Positions 32,221-40,539 of a stretch of DNA of 64,000 nt are shown piece by piece; the first letter of the stretch is position 1, and each line of letters begins with the position of its first letter. The stretch spans positions 1 through 64,000 of the forward strand of contig JBDKJP010000101.1 of NCBI GenBank assembly GCA_039796575.1, written 5' to 3'. Position numbers and translations under genes: made by a program. The stretch comes from UBA668 sp039796575. Lineage in GTDB: Bacteria > Actinomycetota > Acidimicrobiia > Acidimicrobiales > Ilumatobacteraceae. Under the pieces are notes generated by a model. The model did not search any database. It saw only the letters and a program-made list of their open reading frames with translations, and was not told where the DNA came from.

Positions 32221-32991
32221 TCAGCCGAGGAAGCGGCCGACGGTGAGGAACCCGGTGTGCGCGACCATGCGGTGGTCGGGGCGCACGGCCTGGCCCTCGA
32301 TGTGCCAGCCACGGTGCAGCACCTCGAGCGTGCGGGTGCCGCTCCAGGCCCGGTTGGCCATGGCCTCGCGGGTCTGTGACGCCTGGGTGATGCTGGGCGT
32401 GTAGGCCACGAGGATGCCGCCGGGGCGCAACGCCTCGCAGGCGTGCGGCACGACGCGCCAGGGCTCGGGCAGGTCGAGCACCACACGGTCGACGTCGCGC
32501 TCGTCGATGCCCTCGTAGCAGTCGCGCAGGTGCGTGTCGTAGCGGCCGAGCGCGTCCTCACCGAGGAACGCCTTCACGTTCGCGCGGGCACGGTTGAGGA
32601 AGTCCTCGCGCAACTCGTAGCCGACGATCTCGGCGCCGTAGCGCAGCATGGTCATGCTCAGCGCGCCGGAACCGATGCCGCTCTCGAGCACGCGCACGCC
32701 GGGGCCGATGTCGGCGAGCATGCAGATCGGCCCGAGGTCCTTCGGGTAGATGACCTGCGCGCCGCGCGGCATCTCGAGCACGAAGTCCTCCAGCGTGGGT
32801 CGCAGCGTGATGTACGACGCGCCACGGGTGCTCTTGATGGTGATGCCCTCGGGCTTGCCGACGATCTCGGCGTGCGGGATGAGGCCGGCGTGGGTGTGGA
32901 ACTCGGCACCCTCGGCGAGGGTGATGAGGTAGCGGCGCTGCTTGTTGTCGAGCATCAGCACCTTGTCGCCGTAATCGAACGGGCGGTTCAT
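32221..32991 (-). CDS. trmI: tRNA (adenine-N1)-methyltransferase TrmI
   Basis: The 256-residue SAM enzyme methylates A58 in the tRNA T-loop. The N-terminal beta domain carries GKPEGITIKSTRGASYITLR. The SAM site is VLESGIGSGALSM (about 99-111), with GYELREDF and DRVVLDLPEPW following. A homologue lies near mpa in mycobacteria as well. The ATG overlaps the ttuA-like stop (ATGA), so tRNA methylation and thiolation are coupled here; both act on the T-loop. Confidence 0.94.
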   Translation of the reverse strand: MNRPFDYGDKVLMLDNKQRRYLITLAEGAEFHTHAGLIPHAEIVGKPEGITIKSTRGASYITLRPTLEDFVLEMPRGAQVIYPKDLGPICMLADIGPGVRVLESGIGSGALSMTMLRYGAEIVGYELREDFLNRARANVKAFLGEDALGRYDTHLRDCYEGIDERDVDRVVLDLPEPWRVVPHACEALRPGGILVAYTPSITQASQTREAMANRAWSGTRTLEVLHRGWHIEGQAVRPDHRMVAHTGFLTVGRFLG

Positions 32992-33956
32992 CGACGTCGT
33001 CTCCCCTTGCTCAGCACCAGTTCCACCGGTACCGGATCGTGTGCGCGCGCCTTCTGCGCGGTGCGGCAGAACGCGCACAGGTCGCTCGTGGTGGGCGACC
33101 CGCACTCGGTGCAGGCCCCCAGTTCCTCTCCGGCGGCCAACGAGCGGCCCGAGAGCAGCGGCGCCATGCTGTCGAGGAAGTTCAGGTAGAACGCCGCCTT
33201 CGAGCCCGGCGACTCGGCCTCGATGGCGTTGAGCGCGGCCTTGTAGGCGAGGTGCTTGTTGCCGACGGCCATGGGGCACTCGTCGACCAGGTAGTCGATG
33301 CCGCGCACCACGCACCACGCGGCCATCTCGCGCTCGGTGAGGCGCACGAGCGGCTTCACCTTCTTCGGGAAGCCGTTGCGCGCGGGCAGCACGGGCAGCT
33401 GACGCGACAGGTACTCGACGTCCCAGCGCAGCGTGTTGCCGAACAGCACCGCTGCCTCGTCGTCGAGGTTGTGACCGGTGACGAGCACGGTGTAGCCGCC
33501 GTCGAGGGCCGCCTTGTCGAACAGGTGGCGCTTGCTGGTGCCACAGGCGCTGCACGGCACGCGCTTGGTTGCCTTCGCCGCGGTGGGGATGTCGTAGCCG
33601 TACTCGCTGCGCAGGTCGATGGTGATGAGGTGCAAGCCACGCTCGGCGGCGAAGTTCTTCGCGTACTCCCCCGACACGTCGCTGTACTCGCCGATGCCGA
33701 GGCCGATGTACAGGCCGTCGGCCTGGTAGCCGAGGTCGACCAACAGGTCCCACACGGCCAGGCTGTCCTTGCCGCCCGACACGGCCACGAGGATGCGGTC
33801 GTCCTTGGAGAGCATGTCGAACTTCTCGATGGCCTTCACCACCTGCCGACGGCACAGCTCGAGGAAGTGCTCGGCGCAGAAGTTCGCGTTGTGGCGCGGC
33901 AGGTCGATGACGGCCGGCTCCTTGCACACCCGGCACTTCGACGCGACGGCGACCAT
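32988..33956 (-). CDS. ttuA: TtuA-like tRNA 2-thiouridine synthetase (PP-loop)
   Basis: The 322-residue protein has an N-terminal zinc finger (Cys8, Cys11, Cys27, His30), the PP-loop SGGKDS (60-65), Cys135, Cys138 and Cys227 at the positions that hold the 4Fe-4S cluster of Thermus TtuA, and a C-terminal zinc finger (Cys282, Cys285, Cys294, Cys297). It is expected to thiolate the T-loop uridine (position 54). It lies right after a ThiS-like sulfur carrier gene (TGATG overlap), which strongly favours TtuA over TtcA. Confidence 0.9.
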   Translation of the reverse strand: MVAVASKCRVCKEPAVIDLPRHNANFCAEHFLELCRRQVVKAIEKFDMLSKDDRILVAVSGGKDSLAVWDLLVDLGYQADGLYIGLGIGEYSDVSGEYAKNFAAERGLHLITIDLRSEYGYDIPTAAKATKRVPCSACGTSKRHLFDKAALDGGYTVLVTGHNLDDEAAVLFGNTLRWDVEYLSRQLPVLPARNGFPKKVKPLVRLTEREMAAWCVVRGIDYLVDECPMAVGNKHLAYKAALNAIEAESPGSKAAFYLNFLDSMAPLLSGRSLAAGEELGACTECGSPTTSDLCAFCRTAQKARAHDPVPVELVLSKGRRRR

Positions 33957-34153
33957 CAGCAGCCACCCGAGATGACCGGTCGGATCTCGACCGTGTCGTC
34001 GGGGGCGAGCGCTGCGTCGCCCGGCACCAACGTGCCGTTGCGGATGACGAGGTGCGACTCGCGGGGCAGGTCGAGATGGGCCAGCAACGAGTTGACGGAG
34101 AACTTGCCGTCGAGCTCGATCTCTCGGCGCGGGTTCCGCAGGAGCACCTTCAT
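33956..34153 (-). CDS. ThiS/MoaD-like sulfur carrier (TtuB-like)
   Basis: The 65-residue beta-grasp protein has the ubiquitin-like pattern and ends in VISGGC. The Gly-Gly pair would be thiocarboxylated to feed sulfur to the TtuA-like enzyme encoded next. A Cys follows the Gly pair, so it must be removed, or the protein works differently. The stop overlaps the ttuA ATG (TGATG). CACAAT six bases before the ATG resembles the leaderless -10. Confidence 0.85.
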   Translation of the reverse strand: MKVLLRNPRREIELDGKFSVNSLLAHLDLPRESHLVIRNGTLVPGDAALAPDDTVEIRPVISGGC

Positions 34154-34188
34154 CGCCCCATTGTGCCCGGACCGTGGCCCGATGCGGA

Positions 34189-34455
34189 CTACCTGGCCTT
34201 GCGGATGGCCTTGCGCTCGGCCTTGGTGAGGTCGCCGAGGCCCTGCAGGCGCAGTGTCTGGCCCGACCGCAGCGGCTCGCGTGCCACCACGACCTCCTCG
34301 CGGCCGAACAGTCGGCGCAGCAGGCGCGGCGAGTACACGAACACCGCGATCACCATCCAGGTGCGGTTGCCGCCCAGGACGCCCTTCGACAACGCCTGTC
34401 GACGCAGGAGGACGCTCGGCCGGAACAGGCCGTACGCACCGACTCGACGTGCCAC
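34189..34455 (-). CDS. small basic protein with a hydrophobic segment
   Basis: The 88-residue protein is basic at both ends, with a hydrophobic stretch WMVIAVFVYSPRLL near residues 33-46 and an end KAERKAIRKAR. I do not recognise it. It starts with GTG three bases after the preceding gene, so it belongs to a run of small membrane proteins. It may be a peripheral or single-pass membrane protein. Confidence 0.6.
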   Translation of the reverse strand: MARRVGAYGLFRPSVLLRRQALSKGVLGGNRTWMVIAVFVYSPRLLRRLFGREEVVVAREPLRSGQTLRLQGLGDLTKAERKAIRKAR

Positions 34456-34458
34456 GGG

Positions 34459-34662
34459 TCAGACCCGGCGGATCTCGACGAACGTGGTGCGCTTGCTGCC
34501 GGCGCGGCGACCGAGGATGAAGAACACGACGAGCAGCACGACACCACCGACGACGGCGGCCGTGGCGAGGCTGTTCTTCTTGTCGTCGACCTTCGCCTGC
34601 AGGTCGGTCTGCACGGAGCGGAACTTGCCCTCGAGGTCTTCCCGGCTGATGCGTTGGGCCAT
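34459..34662 (-). CDS. small single-pass membrane protein
   Basis: The 67-residue protein has a charged N-terminal helix (REDLEGKFRSVQTDLQAKVD) and one membrane helix (about 33-50) followed by a GRRAGSKR basic anchor. It resembles short DUF3618-type proteins. It starts two bases before the upstream stop plus spacer, within the same operon. Function unknown. Confidence 0.7.
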   Translation of the reverse strand: MAQRISREDLEGKFRSVQTDLQAKVDDKKNSLATAAVVGGVVLLVVFFILGRRAGSKRTTFVEIRRV

Positions 34663-34664
34663 GG

Positions 34665-35105
34665 TCAGCGCTTCTCCTTGGTGAGGGGCTGCTTGTTGAT
34701 GCGCGAGAACGCGAGGCTCGCCACCAGCACGCACAGCAGGAAGGCGAACAGGTACGGCAGGAGGCTGGTCCAGCGGCCGCCGAACGTGCCGGGCCACTCG
34801 GTCTGCACCAGTCGCAGCAGGCCGAGCGTGAGCAGGCCGGTGGCGAAACCGATGAGGAGCGCACCGACGAGGCCGAAACCGATCCACTTGCCGGCGGTCT
34901 TCAGCGGGTCGACGGTCTCCTGCAGCGCGTACTGCTTGACCATCTCGACGGTCTCGGTGAACTGCTGGCTCGTCGACGAGGGACGCGTGCGCGACTCGCT
35001 CGACCGAGTGCCCCCACCGGAGGACGACGGGGCTGCCGCCGGCGCCGGGTCGGCGGGCGGTGCGGGGTTCAACAACGGGTCGCGCAACGAGTCGGACACG
35101 GGCAC
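34665..35105 (-). CDS. two-helix membrane protein (phage holin superfamily-like)
   Basis: The 146-residue protein has a disordered Pro/Ser-rich N-terminus (1-45), an amphipathic segment and two membrane helices (about 74-97 and 112-133). The pair resembles cell-envelope proteins annotated as phage holin family (DUF1469-like), but there are no phage genes here. It starts with GTG and is followed directly by two more small membrane proteins, suggesting a shared envelope function. Function unknown. Confidence 0.7.
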   Translation of the reverse strand: MPVSDSLRDPLLNPAPPADPAPAAAPSSSGGGTRSSESRTRPSSTSQQFTETVEMVKQYALQETVDPLKTAGKWIGFGLVGALLIGFATGLLTLGLLRLVQTEWPGTFGGRWTSLLPYLFAFLLCVLVASLAFSRINKQPLTKEKR

Positions 35106-35159
35106 ATGTGTAGCACGCCGAGCACCCGTTCCCCCACCGTGTCGGCCGGTTTTCGTCGC

Positions 35160-35783
35160 CTACGAGGCGCTGAGCCGCATCTGCAGCAGGGTCTCGACGT
35201 CGTCGAGCCGCTCGCTCAGCAGGCGCAGCCGTGCTGCCGGCCCGTCGGCGCACAGCAGGTCGTACCGGTCGACCGTGCTGAGCGGGGCGAGCGCCGCGAG
35301 GTGGTACGAGGCGATCAGCGGATCGTCGCTGACGTCGTGGTTCGGGTCGCTCACCGGGTCACCGAGCTCCGATGCCAGGGCCGCGGCGCGCCGCACCCTC
35401 GGGGTGAGCTCGTCGACCATTCCTGCCAGCTCTGGCGCGTCGGGCTCGACGTCGGGCCAGTCGTCGACGTCGGCCAGCGGGTAGGGGTCGTCGGGCAGCC
35501 ACGAGGCGACGCGCACCCGGTGCGTGCCGACCGCCACGACGGCGTACCGGCCGTCGGGCAGCTCGGCGACCTGCACGATGCGGGCCACCGTGCCCACGGC
35601 TCGCCGCCGGTCGCCGCCACCCACTTCGTGGCCCTGTTCGATGAGCACCGTGCCGAACTCGTGGTCGACCGACTCGATGCACGCCTGCACGAGCGCCCGG
35701 TAGCGGGGCTCGAAGACGTGCAGCGGCAACACACCGCCGGGCAGCAGCACGCTCCCGAGCGGAAACATCGGCAGCACGGCCAT
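35160..35783 (-). CDS. Lon N-terminal (substrate-binding) domain protein
   Basis: The 207-residue protein consists only of the Lon LAN domain: MAVLPMFPLGSVLLPGGVLP (1-20), LHVFEPRYRALV, and a helical C-terminal half. The ATPase and protease domains of Lon are absent, as in other stand-alone LON_substr_bdg proteins of actinobacteria. It may act as a substrate adaptor, or in RNA or protein quality control. Its ATG overlaps the stop of the DacB-like gene (TGATG). Confidence 0.9.
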   Translation of the reverse strand: MAVLPMFPLGSVLLPGGVLPLHVFEPRYRALVQACIESVDHEFGTVLIEQGHEVGGGDRRRAVGTVARIVQVAELPDGRYAVVAVGTHRVRVASWLPDDPYPLADVDDWPDVEPDAPELAGMVDELTPRVRRAAALASELGDPVSDPNHDVSDDPLIASYHLAALAPLSTVDRYDLLCADGPAARLRLLSERLDDVETLLQMRLSAS

Positions 35784-37234
35784 CAGCGCGGCCCCAGCTC
35801 TGCCGCCGTCGGCCCGCTCGGGTAGCTCAGCAGCACGTCGCCGAAGGCGTCCCAGATGGGCCGGTACTCCACGATCTCGGCGATCTGCGGACCGTTGAGC
35901 AGCAGCGAGAACTCGATGGCTCCCCCGCCGTCCACCGGCACGTAGCCGCTGAGCGCCTTGGCCGCCGGCTTGCCACCGGTGCCGTCGTCGTAGTTGTAGA
36001 GCGTGCCGGTCTTGCCGCGCAGCACCCCTTCCAGCTCGGTGCCCACGAACGCGTCGGAGAGCGTGCCCCCGGCGGCACCCGCCACCGCGAGCCCCTGTCC
36101 CACCGGATCGTCGAACGACTGGTGCTGCACGACCGCGAGCATCACGGCACAGGTGAGCCGGTTGTCGTCGGACAGGCCGGAGCCGTCGACGAGGGTGATG
36201 GCGTCAGTGGGCACGCCCCACGACTGCAGCGTGTCGGTGACCACCTTCAGGCCGGCCTCGCGAGTGCCGCCGCCACCCGCCTGCAGTCCGATCTCCTTCA
36301 GCACCATCTCGGCCGTGTTGTTGTCGGAGGTGGTGAGCATCTCGGCGAGGATGGCCGACAACGGTTGCGACGTGATGGACGCCACCACGGCGGCGTCGGC
36401 GGGCACGGCGCCCTTCGTGGGCTGGCCGGTCACCTGCACGCCGACGTCGCGGAGGGCCTGGGTGAGCACGGTGGCGGCACCGACGGCAGGGTCGTTCGAC
36501 GACACGGTGTTCGACTCGCGGGAGTCGTCGACGAGCAGACCCGAGATCGGTCCGCCCTCGGTGAAGCGGACGTCGTCACCCCACGACGGCGCGTACCACT
36601 CGTCGTCGTAGCGGGTCGGGTCGCCGACGACCGCACCGTCGATGCGGGTGATGCCGGCGTCACGGATGTTGGCGGCCAGTTGCTCGACCGAGGTGACGTT
36701 GAACGGCGGGTACTTGGTGTTCGGGCCCTTCCACCATTCGTTGCTCAGCACCGGGTCGCCGCTCCCGACGAACCACAGGTCGCCGGTCACCACGCCGTCC
36801 TGCACCGTGCCGCGCACCTCGGTGGTGTAGGTGAAGTCGGCGCCGAGCGCCTCGAGCGCCACGGCGGCGGTGATGATCTTCACGTTGCTCGCCGGTCGCA
36901 GTGCCACGTCGGCGTTCTTGCTGCCCACCGGCATGCCGTCGACCGACACGGCCACGCACGACGTGTCGTCGATCTGCGGCAGGAAGCCCTCGAGTGCCGC
37001 ACTGAACGCATCGAGGTTCACGCTGCGCGCCAACGTGGCCGGGTTCCGGCGCACCGAGATCACCGGCGTGGTGAGGGCCGCCGGCTCCACCACCTCGGCA
37101 GTGCTGGCGGTGGCATCGAGCTCGACCGCCTCAGGTGCACGCCCGTCGGCGAGACGCCAGCACCCACCGAGCAGCAGCGCCGGCACGAGTGCGAGCACGA
37201 CCAGCGCGGGGTACGGGTTCCGCCGACGGGCCAC
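35783..37234 (-). CDS. dacB: D-alanyl-D-alanine carboxypeptidase/endopeptidase (PBP4/DacB type)
   Basis: The 483-residue class C penicillin-binding protein trims peptidoglycan outside the membrane. SNVK (116-119) with the nucleophile Ser116, SDN (303-305) and KTG (408-410) form the active site. The domain inserted between the first two motifs is typical of PBP4. The N-terminus has a membrane anchor ending in LLGGC (21-25), so it may be a lipoprotein. GTG start; its first base abuts the stop of the upstream acyl-CoA synthetase gene. Confidence 0.93.
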   Translation of the reverse strand: MARRRNPYPALVVLALVPALLLGGCWRLADGRAPEAVELDATASTAEVVEPAALTTPVISVRRNPATLARSVNLDAFSAALEGFLPQIDDTSCVAVSVDGMPVGSKNADVALRPASNVKIITAAVALEALGADFTYTTEVRGTVQDGVVTGDLWFVGSGDPVLSNEWWKGPNTKYPPFNVTSVEQLAANIRDAGITRIDGAVVGDPTRYDDEWYAPSWGDDVRFTEGGPISGLLVDDSRESNTVSSNDPAVGAATVLTQALRDVGVQVTGQPTKGAVPADAAVVASITSQPLSAILAEMLTTSDNNTAEMVLKEIGLQAGGGGTREAGLKVVTDTLQSWGVPTDAITLVDGSGLSDDNRLTCAVMLAVVQHQSFDDPVGQGLAVAGAAGGTLSDAFVGTELEGVLRGKTGTLYNYDDGTGGKPAAKALSGYVPVDGGGAIEFSLLLNGPQIAEIVEYRPIWDAFGDVLLSYPSGPTAAELGPR

Positions 37235-39394
37235 TCAGGCGAGCCCTCGTCGCTGGCGGAACTGGGCGTACTGGTACAGGTGGCCGAGCGCGGTGACGGC
37301 CCGGTTGCCGCTGGCGTAGCAGAGGCGACCCGTCTCGCGCACGGCCCGCGGCCCGGCGTTGTCGGGGTCGGCCACGGCCAGCTCGGTGGCGGTGAGGATG
37401 GGCTTGTCGTAGCGCACCGACAGCTCGTGGGCCGCCTGCGCGAAGCGCTCGTCCTGGCGCTCGTGGTAGGCCACGATGCGCTCGAGGCCGTGGTCGGGGT
37501 AGAAGCGGCCTTCGCGCATCATCCGTGCCTGGTTGCTCTGGATGCCGAGGCCGAGGTACACGATGGCGTGCACGTCGGGGTGCGCGGCGATCATCTCGAG
37601 CACCTCGGGGATGGTGTCGCGCGTCTCGCCGCCGGCGCAGTCGACCGGGTTGTTGCGGCTCCAGCGCGGCGGGAGCTTCGTGTCGATCTGCGCCTGCAGG
37701 TCGGCGGGCAGCTCCATCAGTTCGATGCGCCCGTCGCGGGCGATGGCGTCGCTGGTGACCACGCCCCATCCTCCCGCAGTCGTGAGCACAATGGTGTTCG
37801 GGCCCTTCGGCAGCGGCTGGGTGGCGAACGTGGCGGCGGCCTCGAACGCCTCTTCCACGGTGGCGGCGCGGGTGACGCCGGCCTGGCGGCAGGCGCCGTC
37901 GAACACCTTGTCGTCGGCGGCGAGCGCGCCGGTGTGGCTGGCGGCAGCACGCGCACCGTTGGCGGTGGCGCCGCCCTTCACCACCACGAGCGGCTTGCGG
38001 GCCGCGACCGATGCGAACCGGTCGAGCAGACCACGGCCGTCGACGATGCCCTCGACATAGGCGAGCGACACCGCGGTGGCCGTGTCGTCGGCGTAGAAGT
38101 CGAGGTAGTCGGCGGGCGTGACGGCGGCGGCGTTGCCGGCCGAGACGGCGCGGCTGATGCCCACGCCGGTCTGGCGGGCGTAGTTGAGGAAGCTCGACAC
38201 GAAGTTGCCGCTCTGGCTGGCGACCGCGATGCGGCCGGCCGGCGGGTACGGCGCCACGATCTGCGCGCACAGGTTGGCCGGGGTGCTGACCACGCCCTGA
38301 CCGTTCGGGCCGGCGAGCAGGATGCCGAGCTCGTCGGCCAGGGCCACGAGGTCGGCCTCGGCCTGGCGGCCCTCCTCCCCCGCCTCGCCGTAGCCGGCGC
38401 TGGTGAGGAACGCCGCCTTCACGCCCTTCGCCGCGCAGGCGCGCAGCAGCGCCGGGTTGGCGCTCGCCGGGGTGCACACGAAGACGAGGTCGATCTCGCC
38501 GGCCGGCAGCGACTCGATGTCGGCGACGGTCTGCACGCCGAGCACGTCCTCGCCCTGCAGGTTGGTGCCGTACACGCCGCCCGCGTAGCCGTTGGCGAGC
38601 AGGTTGTGGAGGCTGACGAAGCCGAACTTGCCCGGGTGGGTGCTGGCGCCGGCGATGAGCACGCCACGCGGCTCGAAGAACGCCCGGAACTGCTCGTCGC
38701 TCGGACGCTGCCGCACGGCCCGCAGGGGCTCGGCAGCGGCGCCGACCTCGACCAATGCGTCGACCGCGACCGGGGTGCCGTCGGCGCGCACGATGAGCGG
38801 GTTCACGTCGACGCTCACGATGTCGGGACGCGCGGCCGCGAGCGCCGACAGGCCGAGCAGCACGGCGGCGAGCGCCGGCGCGTCGACCGCGGCCTCACCG
38901 CGGAACGCACCCAGCAGCTTCTGCGTGGCGAGCCCTTCGATCATCTCGTAGGCATCGACCTCACTGATCGGCACCGGACGGAACTGCACGTCGGCCACGG
39001 CCTCGGCCAGCACGCCGCCCACACCGAGCATCACGTTCGCGCCGAACTGCGGGTCGCGCACCACACCGGCGATGAGCTCGCGGTTGCCGCTGATCATCGG
39101 TGCGACCAGCAGGCTCACGTCGCCGTCGTCGGGAGTGGCCTTGCCGAGCAGTTCGTCGGCCGCCGCGGTGACGGCCGCGGCGTCGCCGAGGCGCAACTTC
39201 ACCAGGCCGCGCTCGGTCTTGTGCGCGATGGCGTCGCCGCACAGCTTCACCACCACGGGGAAGCCCACCTCGGCGGCGGCGTCGGCGGCGGCACCGGCGT
39301 CGCCCACCTCGTGCTCGGGGGCGATGGGCACGCCGAACTCGCGCAGCAGTGCCTTCGAAGCGGATTCGGACAGGGTGGTTCCGGTGGCGGTCAT
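37235..39394 (-). CDS. ADP-forming acyl-CoA synthetase family protein (beta-alpha fused)
   Basis: The 719-residue protein is an acetate-CoA ligase (ADP-forming)/acyl-CoA synthetase family member. Residues 8-218 are the ATP-grasp domain (beta-like). Residues 238-340 are the CoA-binding Rossmann domain and the rest the succinyl-CoA ligase-like domains, with His487 in ASHTGAL as the phospho-His site and SGN at 395-397. Beta precedes alpha, the reverse of the Pat-like order. It would interconvert an acyl-CoA with ADP/Pi and acid plus ATP. TACGGT-N7 supports ATG 39394 over a GTG nine bases upstream. Confidence 0.9.
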   Translation of the reverse strand: MTATGTTLSESASKALLREFGVPIAPEHEVGDAGAAADAAAEVGFPVVVKLCGDAIAHKTERGLVKLRLGDAAAVTAAADELLGKATPDDGDVSLLVAPMISGNRELIAGVVRDPQFGANVMLGVGGVLAEAVADVQFRPVPISEVDAYEMIEGLATQKLLGAFRGEAAVDAPALAAVLLGLSALAAARPDIVSVDVNPLIVRADGTPVAVDALVEVGAAAEPLRAVRQRPSDEQFRAFFEPRGVLIAGASTHPGKFGFVSLHNLLANGYAGGVYGTNLQGEDVLGVQTVADIESLPAGEIDLVFVCTPASANPALLRACAAKGVKAAFLTSAGYGEAGEEGRQAEADLVALADELGILLAGPNGQGVVSTPANLCAQIVAPYPPAGRIAVASQSGNFVSSFLNYARQTGVGISRAVSAGNAAAVTPADYLDFYADDTATAVSLAYVEGIVDGRGLLDRFASVAARKPLVVVKGGATANGARAAASHTGALAADDKVFDGACRQAGVTRAATVEEAFEAAATFATQPLPKGPNTIVLTTAGGWGVVTSDAIARDGRIELMELPADLQAQIDTKLPPRWSRNNPVDCAGGETRDTIPEVLEMIAAHPDVHAIVYLGLGIQSNQARMMREGRFYPDHGLERIVAYHERQDERFAQAAHELSVRYDKPILTATELAVADPDNAGPRAVRETGRLCYASGNRAVTALGHLYQYAQFRQRRGLA

Positions 39395-39401
39395 CGCCGC
39401 C

Positions 39402-39407
39402 ACCGTA
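39402..39407 (-). promoter_or_regulatory. leaderless-type -10 (TACGGT) of the acyl-CoA synthetase gene
   Basis: TACGGT on the minus strand precedes the ATG at 39394 by seven bases and overlaps the alternative GTG at 39403. Confidence 0.5.
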
Positions 39408-39442
39408 CTGTCAGGGACCCTCCATCCGCTCAGCGACGGGGC

Positions 39443-39898
39443 TCAGTGACGGGGCGTGCTCACGTTGTAGGTGAGCACGCTGCGGGCGATGAGCTTGCCG
39501 CTCGTGGCACCGATGAGCTCCGACTCGCAGAACACCGTGGTGCGGCCGCGCTTCACCACCCAACCCTCGGCGATGCCGTCCTCCTGGATGAGCGCCGACA
39601 GGTACTGCACGTGCATGTCGACCGTGCTGTAGCGGTGCTCTGCGGTGTACGCCGAACCGACGGCGGGCACCACCACGTGGTCGAGCGCACCGGCGATGGC
39701 GCCGCCGTGCACGATGCCCTGTGCCTGTTCGAGTGCGGGGCGGAAGGGCAGGCGCATGCGGCAGTAGTCGTGGCGCACCTCCTCCACCTCCAACCCGAGG
39801 AGCGTGGGGTAGAACTCGCGGTCCCACTTCCCGAACTTGCTCCACCGGGCCTGCAGGGCCTCGTCGAGCGGCTTGTACTTCGCGGCGCGGTCGGTCAC
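39443..39898 (-). CDS. PaaI-family hotdog thioesterase
   Basis: The 151-residue hotdog-fold protein has the PaaI signature QGIVHGGAIAGALDHV (about 59-74) with a catalytic Asp. RTTVFCESELIGATSGKLIA and LTYNV form the C-terminal strands. It would hydrolyse an acyl-CoA thioester. The GTG start overlaps the stop of the TetR gene (GTGA), so regulator and enzyme are co-expressed; the TetR protein may respond to the thioester. Confidence 0.88.
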   Translation of the reverse strand: MTDRAAKYKPLDEALQARWSKFGKWDREFYPTLLGLEVEEVRHDYCRMRLPFRPALEQAQGIVHGGAIAGALDHVVVPAVGSAYTAEHRYSTVDMHVQYLSALIQEDGIAEGWVVKRGRTTVFCESELIGATSGKLIARSVLTYNVSTPRH

Positions 39899-40509
39899 GG
39901 CGTCAACGCTGCCACGAAGAACTCCGTGATGTGCTGTCGGCGGCGCGTCAGTGCTTCGGGCGAGAGGGCGTCGGTGTCGATGAGGCCGTTGAGGAACACG
40001 GCGTCGCTGAAGTAGCTGAGCACGGCGCCGTAGCCGGACATCAGCAGCTGCGCGGGGTCGAGGCGGCGGAACACACCGGCGTCCATCTCGCGCTCGAAGA
40101 ACGCCACGGCCCGGTCGAACATCGGTCGCAGCACGGCGCTCAGCTCGATGCCGAGGTGCGAGCCGCCCTCGAGTGCCTCGCGGCGCATCAGGCGCACGTA
40201 CTCGGGGTTCTCGGCGAACAGGTCGAAGCCCGCCTCGATGACGAGTTCCATCTTCCGCCACCCGACCTCGGGCGCGGTGGCCATCACGCTGAGCTTCTCC
40301 ACCCAGTCGCTGAGCAGCTTCTCGAACACCTCGCCGTAGAGGATCTCCTTCGACGCGAAGTGGTGCAGCAGGCTGGGTCGGCGGATGCCGACGCCGGCGG
40401 CGATGTCGTTCAGCGAGGTGCCGTCGTAGCCGGAATCAGCGAAGCACTTGAGCGCCTCGTGGATGATGAGGTCGCGCGTCGAGACGTGCTCCGCAGCATG
40501 ATCGGCCAT
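39895..40509 (-). CDS. TetR/AcrR-family transcriptional regulator
   Basis: The 204-residue protein has an N-terminal helix-turn-helix (about 14-58): ALKCFADSGYDGTSLNDIAA and RRPSLLHHFASKEILY. The helical C-terminal ligand domain resembles TetR_C_33-like fatty-acid or acyl-CoA sensors. It is divergent from nagA with only 30 bases between starts, and so could control both nagA and the thioesterase operon. No clear operator palindrome is seen. Confidence 0.92.
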   Translation of the reverse strand: MADHAAEHVSTRDLIIHEALKCFADSGYDGTSLNDIAAGVGIRRPSLLHHFASKEILYGEVFEKLLSDWVEKLSVMATAPEVGWRKMELVIEAGFDLFAENPEYVRLMRREALEGGSHLGIELSAVLRPMFDRAVAFFEREMDAGVFRRLDPAQLLMSGYGAVLSYFSDAVFLNGLIDTDALSPEALTRRRQHITEFFVAALTP

Positions 40510-40539
40510 ACGATCCGCAGCATATGGGATGGTGGAGCG

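Noticed and set aside
34665..35105. Prophage remnant (holin-like protein)
   Set aside because: No lysin, tail, integrase or other phage gene nearby. It sits in an operon with small membrane proteins of the host type.
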